DNA of 64,000 bases from Melieria omissa (lineage: Eukaryota > Arthropoda > Insecta > Diptera > Ulidiidae). The DNA is taken from positions 114,993,072 through 115,057,071 of the forward strand of contig OZ020268.1 in assembly GCA_963971225.1 (NCBI GenBank), in the 5' to 3' direction. Below the pieces are notes generated by a model. The model saw nothing but the letters and a program-made list of their open reading frames with translations. It had not been told where the DNA came from and searched no databases. Made by a program: the position numbers and the translations under genes. Below, one piece after another: positions 1 to 12,708 of the stretch. How positions within the stretch are numbered: position 1 is the stretch's first letter; each line of letters starts with the position of its first letter.

Positions 1-79
1 AAATTTAATAAAAATTAATAAAAATTAATAAAATCTAAAAGATCTGTAAAGCGGATATCTTCTACTTTGTGTTGGAAAA

Positions 80-1230
80 ATAGCTGAGTTGATAGTAAAA
101 AGTGAACTGTATTCCATTTGTGCCAAAAATTTCGTGAACAGAAACATTATCCTGTTCAAAAATTGTATCGTTGTTCTTTTTCTCATAGATTCTTTTAGCT
201 GTTGTTGTATTAATTGTATTTTTTATTTTTTTTTAGTACTACTTAGCACTCATAGTTGTTGTTGTTGCTGTTTGTTACTTGGGTTAGTTTGTTGCAGCAT
301 TTCTTGCTGCATGGCATAAATTCTTGTTGTTGTTTTTGTTATTTTTGTTATTTTTGTTATTTGTTGCACTACAATGTTCGAAAATTTTGTCGTTGTTGTT
401 TTTCTCCCCTTGGTTTGTTTGGTTGTTGTTGTTATATTAATTGTATTATTTATTATTTTTTTAGTACTGCTTGGCACTGTTAAAGTTGTTGTTGTTGTAT
501 AATGTGTATTATTTATTACTTTTTTTAGTACTATTTAGCACTGTTAGAGTTGTTGTTGTTGCTGTTTGTTACTTGGGTTAGTTTGTTGTCTTAATAACAA
601 TTGGTTGTTGTAGTTGTTGTAGCATTTCTTGCTACATGGCATAAATTCTTGTTGTTGTTGTTTTTGTTATTTGTTGCACTACTCTGTGCAACAAAGAGAA
701 ACATTATCCTGTTCGAAAATTTTGTCGTTGTTGTTTTTCTCTTCTTGGTTTGTTTGGTTGGTTTTGTTGTATTAATTGTATCATTTATAATTTTTTTAGT
801 AAAATAGTACTATATACTACTAAATACTACTGCTGTTAAAATTGTTGTTGTTGTATTAATTGTATTATCTTTTTTTATTTCTTAAGTGCAACTTGGCACT
901 GTTAGAGTTGTTGTTGTTTGTTGCTTGGGTTACTTTGTTGTTTTCATAACAACAATTTATTGTAGTTATTGTAGTTGTTATAGCATTTCTTGCTGCTTGG
1001 CATAAATTCTTGTTGTTGTTGTTGTTATTTTGGTTATTGGTTGCACTAGATTGTTGTTGTTGCTGTTTCTCTATGGCTGGTTTCTGATGCCGCATAAAGT
1101 TGTTGTTGTTATTATTGTTGTTTTTTTTTTCATTAACATGTGCTGTTGTTGTTGTTTTCTGATTGCTAACAACAAACAAGATGTTCAATTTTTTTTAATT
1201 AATTTTTTCTTATTGTTGTCTTTATAGTAA
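80..1230. repeat. Degenerate GTT/TTG-rich tandem block
   Basis: About three imperfect copies of a roughly 330-350 bp unit. The landmark GCATTTCTTGCTGCATGGCA, followed by TAAATTCTTG, occurs near 297, 628 and 979 with small changes. A second landmark, CATTATCCTGTTC then AAAATTTTGTCG, occurs near 144, 372 (partly) and 703. Between them are runs of GTT and TTG. Reading frames here are low-complexity Val/Leu/Phe or Asn/Thr/Gln strings, so I do not call genes. The block looks like an older higher-order duplication of opa-type repeats. Confidence 0.7.
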
Positions 1231-3172
1231 AATGATGTATAGTAAAATGATGATATAGATATTCAATTTTTTTTCATTAATTTTTTATTTTTTTTTTACT
1301 ATGAAAACAACAATAAGATACAATAATAAGAAAAATTTATTTTAAAAAAATTTAACCTCTTGTGTGTTGTTAAAGCAAAATTTGATTAATTGATTTTGTT
1401 TGTTACACATACGAAGTCTAACTAATAATTTTGTACATGTGTGTGTTTATGTGTGTTTATATGTTTGTTGCGCCATGTGAATGCTTGAAAAATTATCCAA
1501 ATTATCACAGCAAATGTTTAATTAATTAACCAATAAGCCGAGCATTGCTTTCGGCATTTCGGTTCAGTGCGTATAAACCGTTAGTCGTAGTGGTCAATTA
1601 TGAAAACTGACTTTTTAGTACAAACACACACATAAACATAGATAAAAATGTTCCAAATAGACAAGAAGTTGTTTTTGTTTTTGTTGACCGCATATCTGCA
1701 TCTGCATTGATATCGGTAAATGCAGCTGTTTGCCACTTTGGCCACTTTTTCTCCCCATTTCGTTTCATTTTATTTCATGTAATTTGAATTTTTTGTGCGC
1801 TGCGCTTCATTTCATGTATGAATGTTCATAGTTGGAAAGTAACTGCGTTAAATGCCAAAAACAATAACAACAACAATGGCAGTTATAATGCGACCAACAG
1901 CAGCCAAACCAGTGTTGCCAAGCAAAACGTAAGCGCCAAAAATTCAAAGCTGCAAAAAGCCAAAATTGCAGAAGCAATGCGCTATTTCACTGTTCGTGCA
2001 TTTGTCTGTCCTTTTGGATGGCTGTCTGTTTAGTTGTATGTGTGTGTGTGTGTGTGTGTGAGTGTTTGAGTGTGCTTGTGCATTTATTTGTTTGGGATCA
2101 CAGCAGAGCCAAAGTTCATAAATTAGTAAAGGTCCAACGCAACACCCAACCACCCAAGATTCAACTGCTCAACCTGCTTCTTTAAACACCTTCTTTGCTG
2201 ACTAACTTTTATTTCGCCCCAAGACACCCGAACAGTCTTTCTGTCGCGCTGTATGCGCCAGCAGAAGTTAGCAAACTGACTGACAGACGGTCGGTCGGTC
2301 GGTTAGTGCAGTTTGTTTTGGGTGTCAAGCAATTTCATATAAAATTCGTATTTATTTGCCTTTATGTGCAAATGAAATTTCCACCAATCAACTCACACAC
2401 ACACAAACACACACATACACACACTGTAGAATGCGTTAGTGTTGAAAACGGCGACCAGCAAAACGAAAGCATCGACATTTTTTCCATTTAGCAACTTTTT
2501 TGCCACCTTCCTCTTATTCGCCTCTTCTTCCCACTCTTCCCAAAGCTGTCTTTTGGTTTCGCCGAAAGCATTGACTGTCTTTTTGCTTCCTCTTCCGTCG
2601 GTCGCTCCGTAGCTCTTACCACGAAAATTTCCGCTCAGCCAACGCGCAAAGGGCGCATTAATTTCCACTATTTTCTGGCACTTTGTTCTGCCGTCTCTGC
2701 GTTCTGCGCTCTACGCTTTATGGCCAAATTTTTTGCGTACTTTTCACTAATTTTTCTTATGTTCTTTTTTCTCGCGAATTTCTGGTTTTTATTTTTGCAA
2801 TCTTGTCGCTGCTGCTAGTTGATACCATTCTTGTTGCTGCGTCGCTCTTGCTTTAACGGTTTAGGCGCGCCGTTCCCCGCCCTCTCCTTTTTCCTTCTGC
2901 CGCAAGTCATTTCTCCACTTTTATGGGCGAAATTTTCATAGCGTTTTTTTGTTTAGCAAAGCAGAGTTTTTGGCCATTTTCTTTCTTTTCTGTGGTTCTT
3001 ACACTACTCTTTTCATTGTTTTTGCTGTTGCTCGTGTAATTGTTGTTGTTATTGTTGTTGTTATTGTTGCAATTGTTATTGCCAACGCGCTGCCAATTTT
3101 TTCGCAACTTGTCAGGTTTATGTGCAAAACAAATATTGTTTGTTGTTATTATTGTTGTTGTTGTTTTTATGC

Positions 3173-3203
<31 letters not shown>

Positions 3204-3735
3204 CGGCTGACTCGTTAACTGCCGCCGTCGCTGCTGGTTGCTCTATTTCTTTGTTTAGTTGTTATTTATGTTGTACTTGTTGTTGTTGTTGTTGTTTTAC
3301 CATTTTCGTACTTTCTTTCGTTGTTGCTAATTCGGCTGCTTCTTTTTCTTCTTTTCATTCTTGTTCTTCTTATTTTTTTTCATGCTCTACAGTTATTATT
3401 ATTGCCTTCAAACCATTTTCTTGGTGTTTCTTGTTTGGTTTTTTTTTTGTTCATTTGCGAATTTCTTTTTTTAAGACTTTCAGTTCAATTTCATGGTAAC
3501 TGTTTTTATTCTTATTGTTGTTGTTATTGTTGCTTTTCACCATTCTTGGCCATTGTTGTCGTTGATATTTTCTTGCAAATAAACCGAAAGCAATAAGAGT
3601 TCATTGCGAAGTTTCAGTGCGTGTTCCATTTGACAGAATGCGTTGCCAACAGTGGGACAAGACAGATGTGAACAAAAGTTAAAAAAAGTAAAAAAATAAA
3701 TAAAAACTAATTATAGTTATTAGAAAAAAGCATTT
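1231..3735. other. Non-coding DNA with microsatellites, no gene seen
   Basis: The stretch holds AT-rich sequence, a (TG)11 run at 2039-2060, CA repeats at 2396-2423, a GGTC run near 2289 and several GTT runs. Open frames are short and low complexity on both strands. Some blocks, for example 1540-1800 and 2170-2900, are less repetitive and could be regulatory, but nothing in the sequence proves it. Confidence 0.5.
3173..3203 (+). repeat. (GTT)n microsatellite
   Basis: A run of about ten GTT triplets inside a larger GTT-rich stretch (3030-3300). The opposite strand reads CAA, the opa-type triplet common in fly non-coding DNA. Confidence 0.9.
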
Positions 3736-4465
3736 TATAAGTTGGTCAAAAAAGTTTAAGCAAAGGTCTAAGTGAGAAAAAATTCCACAATTTAAAAAAA
3801 AAATTTAGAAGTGAGGTTAGGTTGTAAAAAAAAAATTATTTTATAAGTTTATGAGTTGGTCAAAAAGGTCCAAACAATGGTCTCAATTAGTACAATTTGC
3901 ACAATTTTTCAAAAAATTTAATAAGTGAGGTTAGGTTTTAAAAAAAAATTATTTTATAAGTTTATGAGTTGGTCGAAAAGGTCCAAACAATGGTCTCAAT
4001 GAGTAAAAATTTCACAAATTTTCAAAAAATGTAATAAGTGAGGTTTGGTTGTAAACAAAGCACATTTTATAAGTTTATTAGTTGGTCAAAAAGGTCAAAA
4101 AGGACCATTGTTTGGTCTCAGTGAGTAAAAACTGCACAAATTTGAAAAATTTGAATAAGTGAGGTTAGGTTGTAAAAAAAAATTATTTTATAAGTTTGTG
4201 AGGTTAGGTAGTAAAAACAAACTATAAGTTTATGAGTTGGTCAAACAGGTCCAAACAATGGTCTCAATGAGTAAAAATTGCACAATTCAAAAAATTTAAT
4301 AAGTGAAGTTAATTAATTAAAAATTATTTTATAAGTTTGTGAGGTTAGGTTGCAAAAAAAAATATTTTATAAGTTTATGTTGGTCAAAAAAGTCCAAACA
4401 ATGGTGTCAGTGAATAAAAATTGCACCAATTTACAAAAAAAAATGAATAAGTGAGGTTAGGTTGT
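3736..4465 (+). repeat. ~115-bp tandem repeat array, about six copies
   Basis: Unit landmarks are GAGTTGGTCAAAAAGGTCC, AACAATGGTCTCA, then GTGAGGTTAGGTTGTAAAAA. Unit starts lie near 3736, 3850, 3964, 4077, 4231 and 4376. The units are diverged and two intervals are longer because of a partial extra piece. There is no coding potential. GGTTAGGTT is part of each unit and is not a telomere repeat. Confidence 0.8.
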
Positions 4466-6967
4466 AGTGGTAGCTTTCACATGGGGACAACAAAATGGCA
4501 CTGTAGTCATATCACATTTTCTCCCCCCACTCATTTAACATTTAACTTACTCAGAAAGACGAGGACCAATCGAGGCTCTGACATTTAAAGTAGAAAGCGA
4601 AGAAAGGTTAGTAGGAAACCTAGGCACGCTTCACCTTCACCGCTTCAGAGGTTCTTTGTGATATCACAGAAATTCAAACTCAAATTCCTTTACTCATAAA
4701 ACCAACATTAACCAACTCATGAGTCCAGAACTTGTTTTCTCTTCCGTTCTTTCTACTGGAAATATGGATGTTGAACTTATGAAACCAAACCAAACCAAAA
4801 GTTAAAGACAGGTAGTGCACATTTGTTAGTATGGATCCATCATGTATTACGGATGTTTGGTTGTCCCAATACACTTATTTCATTAATCATCAATTAAACT
4901 CTGGGTCAATTAGACCCTGTTGGATTTTGATGGCCTATGATTTCACAACTATTGAATCGTTCACTTAAAGAAAATTAATTAAAATTAATTAAAGAATGAA
5001 CTTTGAACATTGTTTTGACAACTTATAAATATAAGAAAGACCTACTTTGGAGCAGTTATGTCGCTTAAAGTTGGTGCATAGGTCTACATGACCCATTGTG
5101 TTCCCTAAAGGTTCAGTTTCATGTTTGAAGTTACGCCTGGCTGCTTAATACCTCACTTGGAAGTTTACCTAATGTGCAAAGTCCTCGAGTTAGCAAAGAA
5201 CAACAAATTTGGGAAATGTTGGCAGTTAAAAAACCATGTAATTGAATTTTGAAAATTTTTTCATCTTTTGATTGCAAACCATCGTCTGTAAAAAACTTTG
5301 CTCTAATGTTTTTATGTTAAGTTTTGTGGACTTAAGTGTAGATAAAATGAAATTTATTTCAAATTTTTAAACCATAAAAAAGGAGTAGTATTAGTGTAAA
5401 AAACCAGGAATTGAATTTTGAAATGTTTTTAATCTCTCAATTACAAACCATTGTCTATAAAAAACGTTGCTGTTTTTTACTGTTTTTTATGTTAGGTTTT
5501 GTGGATTTTAGTTTGAATTAAAAAAAAAACAAATCAAATTCATTTCAAATTTTCATTTCAATTGTTAAAAACAAACTACTTTCCCACGTTGCCGCTAGTT
5601 CCACTGTGCTTCGATGTCATTGTAAAAGTTATAAAAAAATTTGCTAAATAGAAAAAAAAGTGCAAATGAAAAATGTCAGACAATGCTGGAGCTAGAGGAA
5701 TGAAATGGCAGCAAAAAGTGTGTTGCACACAAGTTTTAAAAACACTTTTCTCCTTGACTCGCTTGCACGCGCTCAGCTCCTCTCTCGCTCTATCGTTGCT
5801 TTTACCACCATTGTCAATTTTACGGAAAATTTTTGCCATCTACTATAAAACCAGCGTCAAGTAGAAGTAATAAAAATTTAACGCTAAAAAACAACTAAAG
5901 CAACAACAACAAAGAAATAAGTTGCAAGAAAAAAGATATGTTTGAAAAACAGTAAAGAAATTGAATGAGAGTATATAGTGTTGGAAATTGGTGAGCAGCG
6001 AGCGGTAAATAGCGAATTTCTGTGGGGGAGAGTGCATGTAGCTGTGTGTATGAGTGTGTGTGTGTGTGTGTGTGTGTGCAATAATGCTGGGTGCAAAGTG
6101 TAGCAACGCTGAGTGATGCATAAAAATTGAACTAAATAAATCTAGAAAAGTAACTAAACGTGCTTGGGTTATTTGATTAAGTTTGGAACGTTTGTATGTA
6201 TGTAGAATTTGTGTAAAAAGTAACAGGAATTGCTTAGACATTTCGTTAAAAAAAAACGTAGTTCAAAATAGACCTGAATGAGTTCATTACAACTCAGTGC
6301 TACACTTCCATACTTTTGTCGGAACATAGTTTTGTTAGACTCAAAACTTCCACGTCAAAGTTCCAAAATATCACTGTTGGTCTTGTTTTTCATGATACTT
6401 TTTGCACAGATTGTATGTAAAAATGTGCTGCTGTCGCTTGTCGCTGTCTTTCAGAACAAAGCACAGACAAATTCATAAAAAGCACATGAAGCGATTTTTA
6501 TGTTCTAAAAGCGCTCACTGTGGGAGGTGAAAGGTTGCTATTGCTGGCAGCCACATAATGCGAAGTGATTGCAGTGCCCAAGCGGGCGTGTTGAGGTGTG
6601 AGAATCTAATAAATTTTCATGCGACATTGCAGTTGAATGGCTGACGTGTGATTTAATAATTACTTTTCACTTGCAGCGCTGCAGAAAAATCAGTGATAGT
6701 GCAAGGAAAATATTTTATGTTGAGGTGATGGCGCACAAAATTGATTGGCAGCAATTTTAGTGTTGTCTCTGATAGGAAAAATTTTAAAACTGAGCTGATC
6801 TCTTTAAAAAATTTCTAAAATTTGGATATTGTGAAACTTGTAAAGAAACTTAGGCTGAACTGAGCACCTATTAGGTTCCTAGATACCATATGCCAGAGAA
6901 TTGTTAACAGGAACTACTGTTCAACGAGTGTAACGACTACTGGTAACGAACTTATGTAACAAAGGTT
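4466..6967. other. Non-coding DNA, no gene seen
   Basis: AT-rich sequence with a direct duplication at 5230-5530 (separate entry) and a TG run at 6054-6079. No open frame longer than about 130 codons occurs, and the longest is CA-repeat translation. I see no recognisable protein motif. Confidence 0.5.
5230..5530 (+). repeat. Imperfect direct duplication, ~170-bp period
   Basis: The stretch starting with AACCATGTAATTGAATTTTG near 5232 recurs near 5401 as AACCAGGAATTGAATTTTG. Both copies carry CAAACCAT then GTCT and AAAAAAC, and TTTTATGTTA then GTTTTGTGGA. Two diverged copies of non-coding sequence. Confidence 0.7.
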
Positions 6968-7178
6968 TGGTCGGCCTCGATCCAGTCCAGCGGGTAGAGC
7001 GCTGGCTTCTCATACCAGAGGCCCTAGGTTCAATTCCTAGCTCGGGCTGGTACAAAATTCGTCTGCTTACGTCTATCGTTATTCACATGAAGCAGATGAG
7101 AATTACAAGACTCGCACAAGTGCGCTCTTGACAGGGAATAGCAAAACCTCCAAGTGAAAGGAAAACACATGTTGGAAA
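6968..7178 (+). mobile_element. tRNA-derived SINE
   Basis: The 5' part resembles a tRNA: CAGCGGGTAGAGCGCTGG stands where the D-arm and A box would be, followed by a CTCAT anticodon-like loop and the B box GGTTCAATTCC. It lacks a proper acceptor-stem pair and continues into unrelated sequence (GCAGATGAGAATTACA, then CAAGTGCG and CTTGACAG), so it is a SINE and not a tRNA gene. Two more copies of this head lie at 34633-34886 and 46347-46425. Transcription by RNA polymerase III from the internal boxes is expected from the family. Confidence 0.8.
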
Positions 7179-7179
7179 A

Positions 7180-8149
7180 AAAACATTTAAAAAAACAGAT
7201 GAAATATGTGGTAGCACAATGGACCTCTTAGACCTCCGAGTGTGTCTCTTACAAAGGCCTTGGTTAACAAAGGTAGTTCTAGCTTAGATAAACTCTGTCC
7301 TAAGAAAATTTCTGTTCTAGTGATACTGCAACAGAAACAAAAAAGATATTCCAGAGTCTCTCGTACCCATTTTTTCACTTCTTGGATCCATTGGATCAGG
7401 TAAGAATGAGCGGTAACCCAGTGGTGTCGATTCTAGGTTGAAGTTAAGTACAATTTTCATCCTACAACTTTCTCAAAAGTAGCTCAAAAACTAAGAAATA
7501 CATAGAAATTTCAGGAAAGAAGTGAATAAAAAAAATAAAATAAATAAAAAAGTAAATAAAAAATTAAATAAAACCAAAAAAGTCTCCTAAGGCATTTCTC
7601 ATTACTTCCGTTTTATTTCTCTCTATGAAGTCTGAATGGATTTTTAATATCTCATCTCCTTTATAGAGGATCCATTGGTTTCATATCTAAAGTAAAGTAG
7701 TAAAGATGGCAATTTCAACAATTTATTAAAAAAAACGATGTATGTTATGTTATTTTTCGTGAAAATCTTGGAACAATTCTATGCAGCATTCTACAGTCGT
7801 TCATTCTTCAGTTGTGTCTTTTATGTTTAAACATTTGATTTCTTATGGAATTTCGTTAATAAGAGTCGAACAAAGGAAATCAAATATACAGTAACAATTG
7901 ACCTTGGTTCGATTCCTCGAAAAAATATAGATAAAACTAGTTTTCCTTCCAGAATATGGAAAATATTCGTAAAACTTCTTCCATACAAACAGGAACTCAG
8001 CAGGATTTAATTTCTACCATTAAATTTAAACTTGCAACTTTCCTCGTTCTAGAGTTTCTCTCACTAAAAAGAGATCTGATGACAACCAAAATTTCTGCTT
8101 TGAGGCGCCACTGTGTAATTGACACTTAAGCAAGAAGTTTGGTTTGGTT
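7180..8149. other. Non-coding DNA, no gene seen
   Basis: AT-rich and unstructured. The stretch near 7198-7260 (GATGAAATATGTGGTAGCAC then TCCGAGTGTGTCTCTTA) matches, in opposite orientation, sequence at 33950-34012, so a dispersed repeat is present. Confidence 0.45.
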
Positions 8150-8335
8150 TCTAAAGACTTCTGATGTAGCTGCTTGGACAAGGAAGAAGAAGAAAAGGCA
8201 AATCACCTTCTTTTGCACTGGTGCCGTATTATCTTGAAAAAGACTTACTTGGACATTTTTTTTAGAGACAATCAAGGGCATCTGACTACTTGAGCTATTA
8301 ACAGTCTTCTTGGCTTCGTAAGGAGCTCAAAATTT
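8150..8335 (+). pseudogene. Remnant of LINE ORF2 C-terminal CCHC tail
   Basis: One frame from 8171 reads CLDKEEEEKANHLLLHWC, followed by a Lys/Tyr/Asp/Phe-rich stretch ending near FFRDNQ. This matches the layout Cys, acidic run, His, Leu-Leu, Cys found after the RNase H domain in non-LTR ORF2 proteins, including the intact element in this window (its CCHC at 63074-63127). The same remnant occurs at 20521-20700. It has decayed and lacks the upstream domains. Confidence 0.55.
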
Positions 8336-8339
8336 TTAA

Positions 8340-8990
8340 ATGTTTTATTTAAAAATGTATATTTTTAATTTAAATTTTAATAAAAAAAAGTTTTTAAAAT
8401 GAGATTTTAATAGCAAAATACGAGTATTTGATTTCATTAGAGAAATTTGACTCTTTTTTAATTGTATTTTAAATTAAATAAAAAAAAATTGAAACAAAGT
8501 TTCCAAAAACAAAATTTTAAAAAAAAAAAAAATTTTTAAATTTAAATGGATTTTTGTGAGATATTCGGATAGTAACATCGACTGAACCAACATTGCAAAT
8601 TTGAAGCTTTGTGTGAGTGAGAAAACTTGAAAATTCGAGTTTGATAGAAAAAATTAAAAAAGTGTAAAACAATTTTTATTTTAAAAAATTTAATTTTTAG
8701 TTAAAATTTTAATAAAAAAAAGTTTTTAAATGAGCAAAATACGAGTATTTGATTTTATGTAAAAAATTTGAATATTTACTGAAATTTTAATACTTTATTA
8801 GATTCTTAAAATTATAATTTATTATAGTAAAAAAACTTGTTTAACTATTTTAAATTTTCAATTTCCAGAAAATAAAAATATTTTTTTAAACTTTTTGTGA
8901 GTGAGAAGGTTTTTAAAATGAGATTTTAATAGCAAAATCCGAGTATTTGATTTCATTAGAGAAATTTGAATATTTACTAAAATTTAAATT
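8340..8990 (+). repeat. Three dispersed-tandem copies of an AT-rich unit
   Basis: The motif GCAAAATACGAGTATTTGAT, usually preceded by GAGATTTTAATA, occurs near 8412, 8741 and 8931 (the last with ATCCGAG). TTAGAGAAATTTGA or a close variant follows each. AT-rich filler and runs of A or T separate the copies. There is no coding content. Confidence 0.6.
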
Positions 8991-9276
8991 TTTTTTAGTT
9001 CTGAATTCTTTTGTTTGTAATTCTTACAATAAAAAAATTTAAAACAAAATTTAAAAAACATTAAAATATACAAAAAAATGTTAAATACATATTTAGCTTT
9101 TGATGAGAAATAATAAATAAGTGTCTTAGTCTTAATAACTGCAACAACTACAAAAGAATATAGCAAGTTTTTTTAAATTTTAATGCAATATCATACGAAA
9201 TATTTATCATATTTAATCATATCAAATATCATATCAAATATTTGGTATGAAATATCATTCGAAATCTTCAGATCTA

Positions 9277-9308
9277 GAAGAAAGCCATTTCAGGTATCTG
9301 GCAACATG
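9277..9308 (+). mobile_element. Solo end of the hAT-like repeat family
   Basis: AGCCATTTCAGGTATCTGGC followed by AACATG matches the right end of the larger element ending at 41670 (TTTCAGGTATCTGGCAACAC then TG). Only the terminal ~30 bases are recognisable and no left end lies nearby. Confidence 0.5.
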
Positions 9309-9450
9309 AGCTGTTTTAATGGCAGACCGAGCAGTGGGAGCAGATATGCGCTTCAAGTTCATTCATTCATTCATTCAGTCCGCCACAGAGTCGTTAAAAT
9401 CATTTGTTAGGCGACGCGTGTGTTTACCAAAAAAAAAAAACATATACACA

Positions 9451-9614
9451 CAGTGACGTACACATGATTTCATTCATTTTGCATGGAGAAGGATTTCGTA
9501 CACAACTTTTCGAGCCCAAAACCATTTGAAACCATATAAGCCACTCACAATTTTTTTAACTAACAAATACTCTGTGGGGTTTCTAACCCCAAAGCTCCCT
9601 TGCTTGCGCCACTG
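9451..9614 (+). mobile_element. Short MITE with CAGTG ends
   Basis: The element begins CAGTGACGTACACATGATTT and ends GCGCCACTG. Related copies lie at 11773-11920 (CAGTGACGCACACAGGATTT at the start) and in opposite orientation near 27240-27341. The terminal CAGTG resembles hAT superfamily ends. The flanks TATACACA and CACGCACA share 5 of 8 bases and lie in CA repeat, so the target duplication is unproven. No transposase. Confidence 0.55.
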
Positions 9615-10530
9615 CACGCACACACACACACACACACACAAACCTTCACACAACCGACACGACAGCATTGCCAGCAGAAGAAAAACGAGATGCGCAACAA
9701 TATCGCACGGCGACATCTCATCGCTTCATCAGCGGCGGCTGCGAAATAAATAAACATTGTCTGCTTTTACTACGTTTTATTGACAAAGTAACAACAACAG
9801 CGCCGATAACAATAATAACCGACACAAAAAAAAAACAACAACAAAAAAAGCAGCGCACATAGTACAAAAGAAATAACGACAACACAACGTCGAACGGAAA
9901 GTGTGGGTGACTTTTAATGGCGGCCGAAAATGCAATGAGGGCGAACTCAAAGCCAACGGACAGGCGACGCGTTGCGACGGTGCGCCGACTAGCAGAGCGA
10001 CCGACGTGCAATGGATCGCTTTGCACGTACTAAGCGTTCTTTAACCCGTTGGTTGGCAGTGTTGGTTGTCGAAGCTTCACTCTCGGTCTGTCTGTCTGTC
10101 TGCGTGACTGTTTGTCTGACAGCCTATCTGTTGTTATTGTTATTGTTGTGTCTGCCGGTGACTGTCGTCTCCCTAGCTGCCAGATAGCGACGCTGTAAAA
10201 ATTAACCCAAAAATTTCTGCGACAAGTTTCTTCGCCTTCGCCTTCCAGACGTCTCGTTTTTCCACGCGACTCGCGTTGTCTGGGTTGATTCATACGCTGC
10301 TTTGGCCTTTTTTGACGCTTTTCTGCGCTTGATTTTTCGGGCGTTTTAATATAATTCGTGTAAGTAAGCTGTGTGTTTGGTTGATTGTTTGCCGTTGCAC
10401 AGACGACAATGGCGACATCCAAATGTCGTCGACCAAAGTCAGTCAGCCAGCCAACTAAAAGAAGAAAACATAAGAGCCAACGAGGCGGCGCACTGTGGTC
10501 GCTCCCATAGGCCAAAAATAAAAAATTCAA
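9615..10530. other. GC-richer non-coding block
   Basis: A CA microsatellite (9619-9640) is followed by CAACAA-type repeats and a GC-richer stretch with GTCT repeats near 10087-10101. A 166-codon minus-strand frame (10030-10530) is Arg/Gln/Thr-rich, shows no domain and overlaps frames on the other strand. I read the block as possible promoter, enhancer or untranslated-exon DNA without firm evidence. Confidence 0.35.
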
Positions 10531-11772
10531 AGTCCAAATTTTAAAATTAAAAGTAACTACATAGTGTCCTATATAATCAAGCTTTCTAACGGTAAATTTT
10601 TTTTGGTTTGATTCTTGCGGTACTTTCTGAAAATAGCATCAGAAGTGAGAACATTTGTTCACTTGATTAGTGCAATGTGAGCAGCGTTTTACAATAATCA
10701 ATTTTGAAGTGTTAAAACTTTATTAAAAAATCACCAAATTTAAAATTAATAAAAAGGGTATTGAACATACAAGTATTTAACTTAATTTTAGTTAATGAGA
10801 TATATTTGAATTGAAGTCTACTTAAAAACAAAAATCAAAATTTACTACTACTATATTCTGTGTTTTTCGTCTGACTCCCAGAATTTCACTTAAAGTTTTA
10901 GTTGTGTTCCCCCTCGTTGCCCCCATTGATCTTTTTTTCCTAATACTAAGTCACGTTTTAAGATTATAATGTGTTAGTTTCAGCTGCCAGAATTTGCCAG
11001 GCTTCGTGCAATCTTTCATAGACTGAGTGCCTGTATTAAAAATGGGGCGCAAACCCAGAAGTGCAAAAGAAGCTTGGCATTTTGTACGGTGGTATTGTTG
11101 TTTGTTTGTGCTGTTGTTTTTAAGTAAGGTGATGTTAATATAATGCGTATTGCAATTTTTTACTTTTCTATTTTAATTTCACTTTTAAACCAATTTTTAT
11201 ATACGGTGACTGACACTATTTACATATGTAAATATTTTTGTTATCATAGGTTCTGTGGGGACAGTTTTGGTTTTTTTTGGTAATGTTAAAGAGGTTTCCA
11301 GTCCAAATGTGGAAGGAGAAAATGGAGCAAAGCGGTTTCAGACCACACAATGTGGGAAAATTAGTAAATCTGGCAGAAGAAATGACATAACAAGATATGC
11401 ATTTTTAAAGACATTCTCACAAAATGTCGTATTTGACATTTCTATGTAATACTGAATCGCATAACTAAACTTGAACAAGATCGCCCAACTGTAACATATA
11501 GCTGCCACAGGAACGATCAGTTAAAAATGTGTCGTATGGAAAACTTTTTCTAATAAAATTTTGAGATATATCAAGATAAAATATGATTTATACAAGTGCT
11601 AAATTTTATGTTAAAGCTAAAGCTATGTTTTCAGATTAAAAAATAAATTTTGAAAAATTAAGGAAATATGCGCTCGACACTGCTAAGAGATAGAGATGTA
11701 TCAATGGTACTGGCTTCCACCTTCTGTTCATAAAATTTTAATTGACGCTCCGTTTTGAGTTAATTACCAGTA
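10531..11772. other. AT-rich non-coding DNA, no gene seen
   Basis: No ORF above about 65 codons, no recognisable motif and no clear repeat structure. Confidence 0.5.
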
Positions 11773-11920
11773 CAGTGACGCACACAGGATTTCATTTTGG
11801 GAGGTTTTGCATACCACTTTGGGCCTAATACTGTTTGAGATCATAATTTTCACAAGCAATTTTTTGATTTGGGGGTTTGAACCCCGCAACCCCCTCCGGT
11901 TGCCCCTCTGACCCTGCCTA
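11773..11920 (+). mobile_element. Short MITE, second copy of the 9451 family
   Basis: It starts CAGTGACGCACACAGGATTT and continues TTTGGGCCTAATACTGTTTGA, parallel to GAGCCCAAAACCATTTGA in the copy at 9451. The GGGGGTTTGAACCCC hairpin near 11870 corresponds to GGGGTTTCTAACCCC there. The right end is decayed, so the end coordinate is approximate. Confidence 0.55.
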
Positions 11921-12708
11921 TATATGAATTTTGTCGAGCAAAATCTTGGAAACAATTTGTTTCTCATTAAAAACAAAAAAGAAACAAATTTTTTATCATT
12001 TCCTTACATGGGGGCAGGCGTATAGATGTCCGACCACGCCCATTTTCACATGAAATAATTGCCACATTTTTAGAAACAAGTTACCAAAGTTTCAGGCTGA
12101 TATTTCTGCTAGAAGTATTTTTGACCGCTGTGCCCATATAAGTCCGACCACTGTGCGGCGGATCGGAGCAGCGAGCGGCGGCAATAGCCAAAGTGATGTT
12201 ATGCTTTTGTTGTTGTTGTTGTTGATATCTAATAGAAACACGAGTATGCCAAAAGTGGCGACTGCTTGCGCGCATATAAACTTTTTAAAATGTTTGCATA
12301 TCATAAACACACAAAAATAGTTAAGTCAAGTCTCATTTTAAGCCATTCGAATGTGTGCAACATTTTTGCGAAAATTTAGTTGACTTGCAGCGAAATGTTA
12401 AGGTGTGAAAATTAATTTAGCTGCTATTGTGAAGGCATAAGATTTGTCTGTGATTGAACTCAACTGCGAGTAAATGAAGCAAATCATAAACAAATCAAAG
12501 CAAATCAAAGCAATTAAAGCAATTCAAACATTTGCTGTTAATTATTGTGGAATGCAAATTGATGCACATACAACAGTAGAAAATGGCTGCAAACATGAAC
12601 CTGGTTGTTTACTTGAAGTCAGCACAGATAAAGATGACCGTCAATGCTGCTTTAATAAATTGTATTTACAGTGACAGAAAACGAAATCACAAGACTGGTT
12701 TTAATTAG

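Noticed and set aside
3810..4460. Telomere-type TTAGG repeats
   Set aside because: GGTTAGGTT occurs once per ~115-bp unit and is not tandem; higher flies lack TTAGG telomeres.
6968..7060. Functional tRNA gene
   Set aside because: A and B boxes are present, but the acceptor stem does not pair, no terminator follows, and the body recurs elsewhere with it. It is a SINE.
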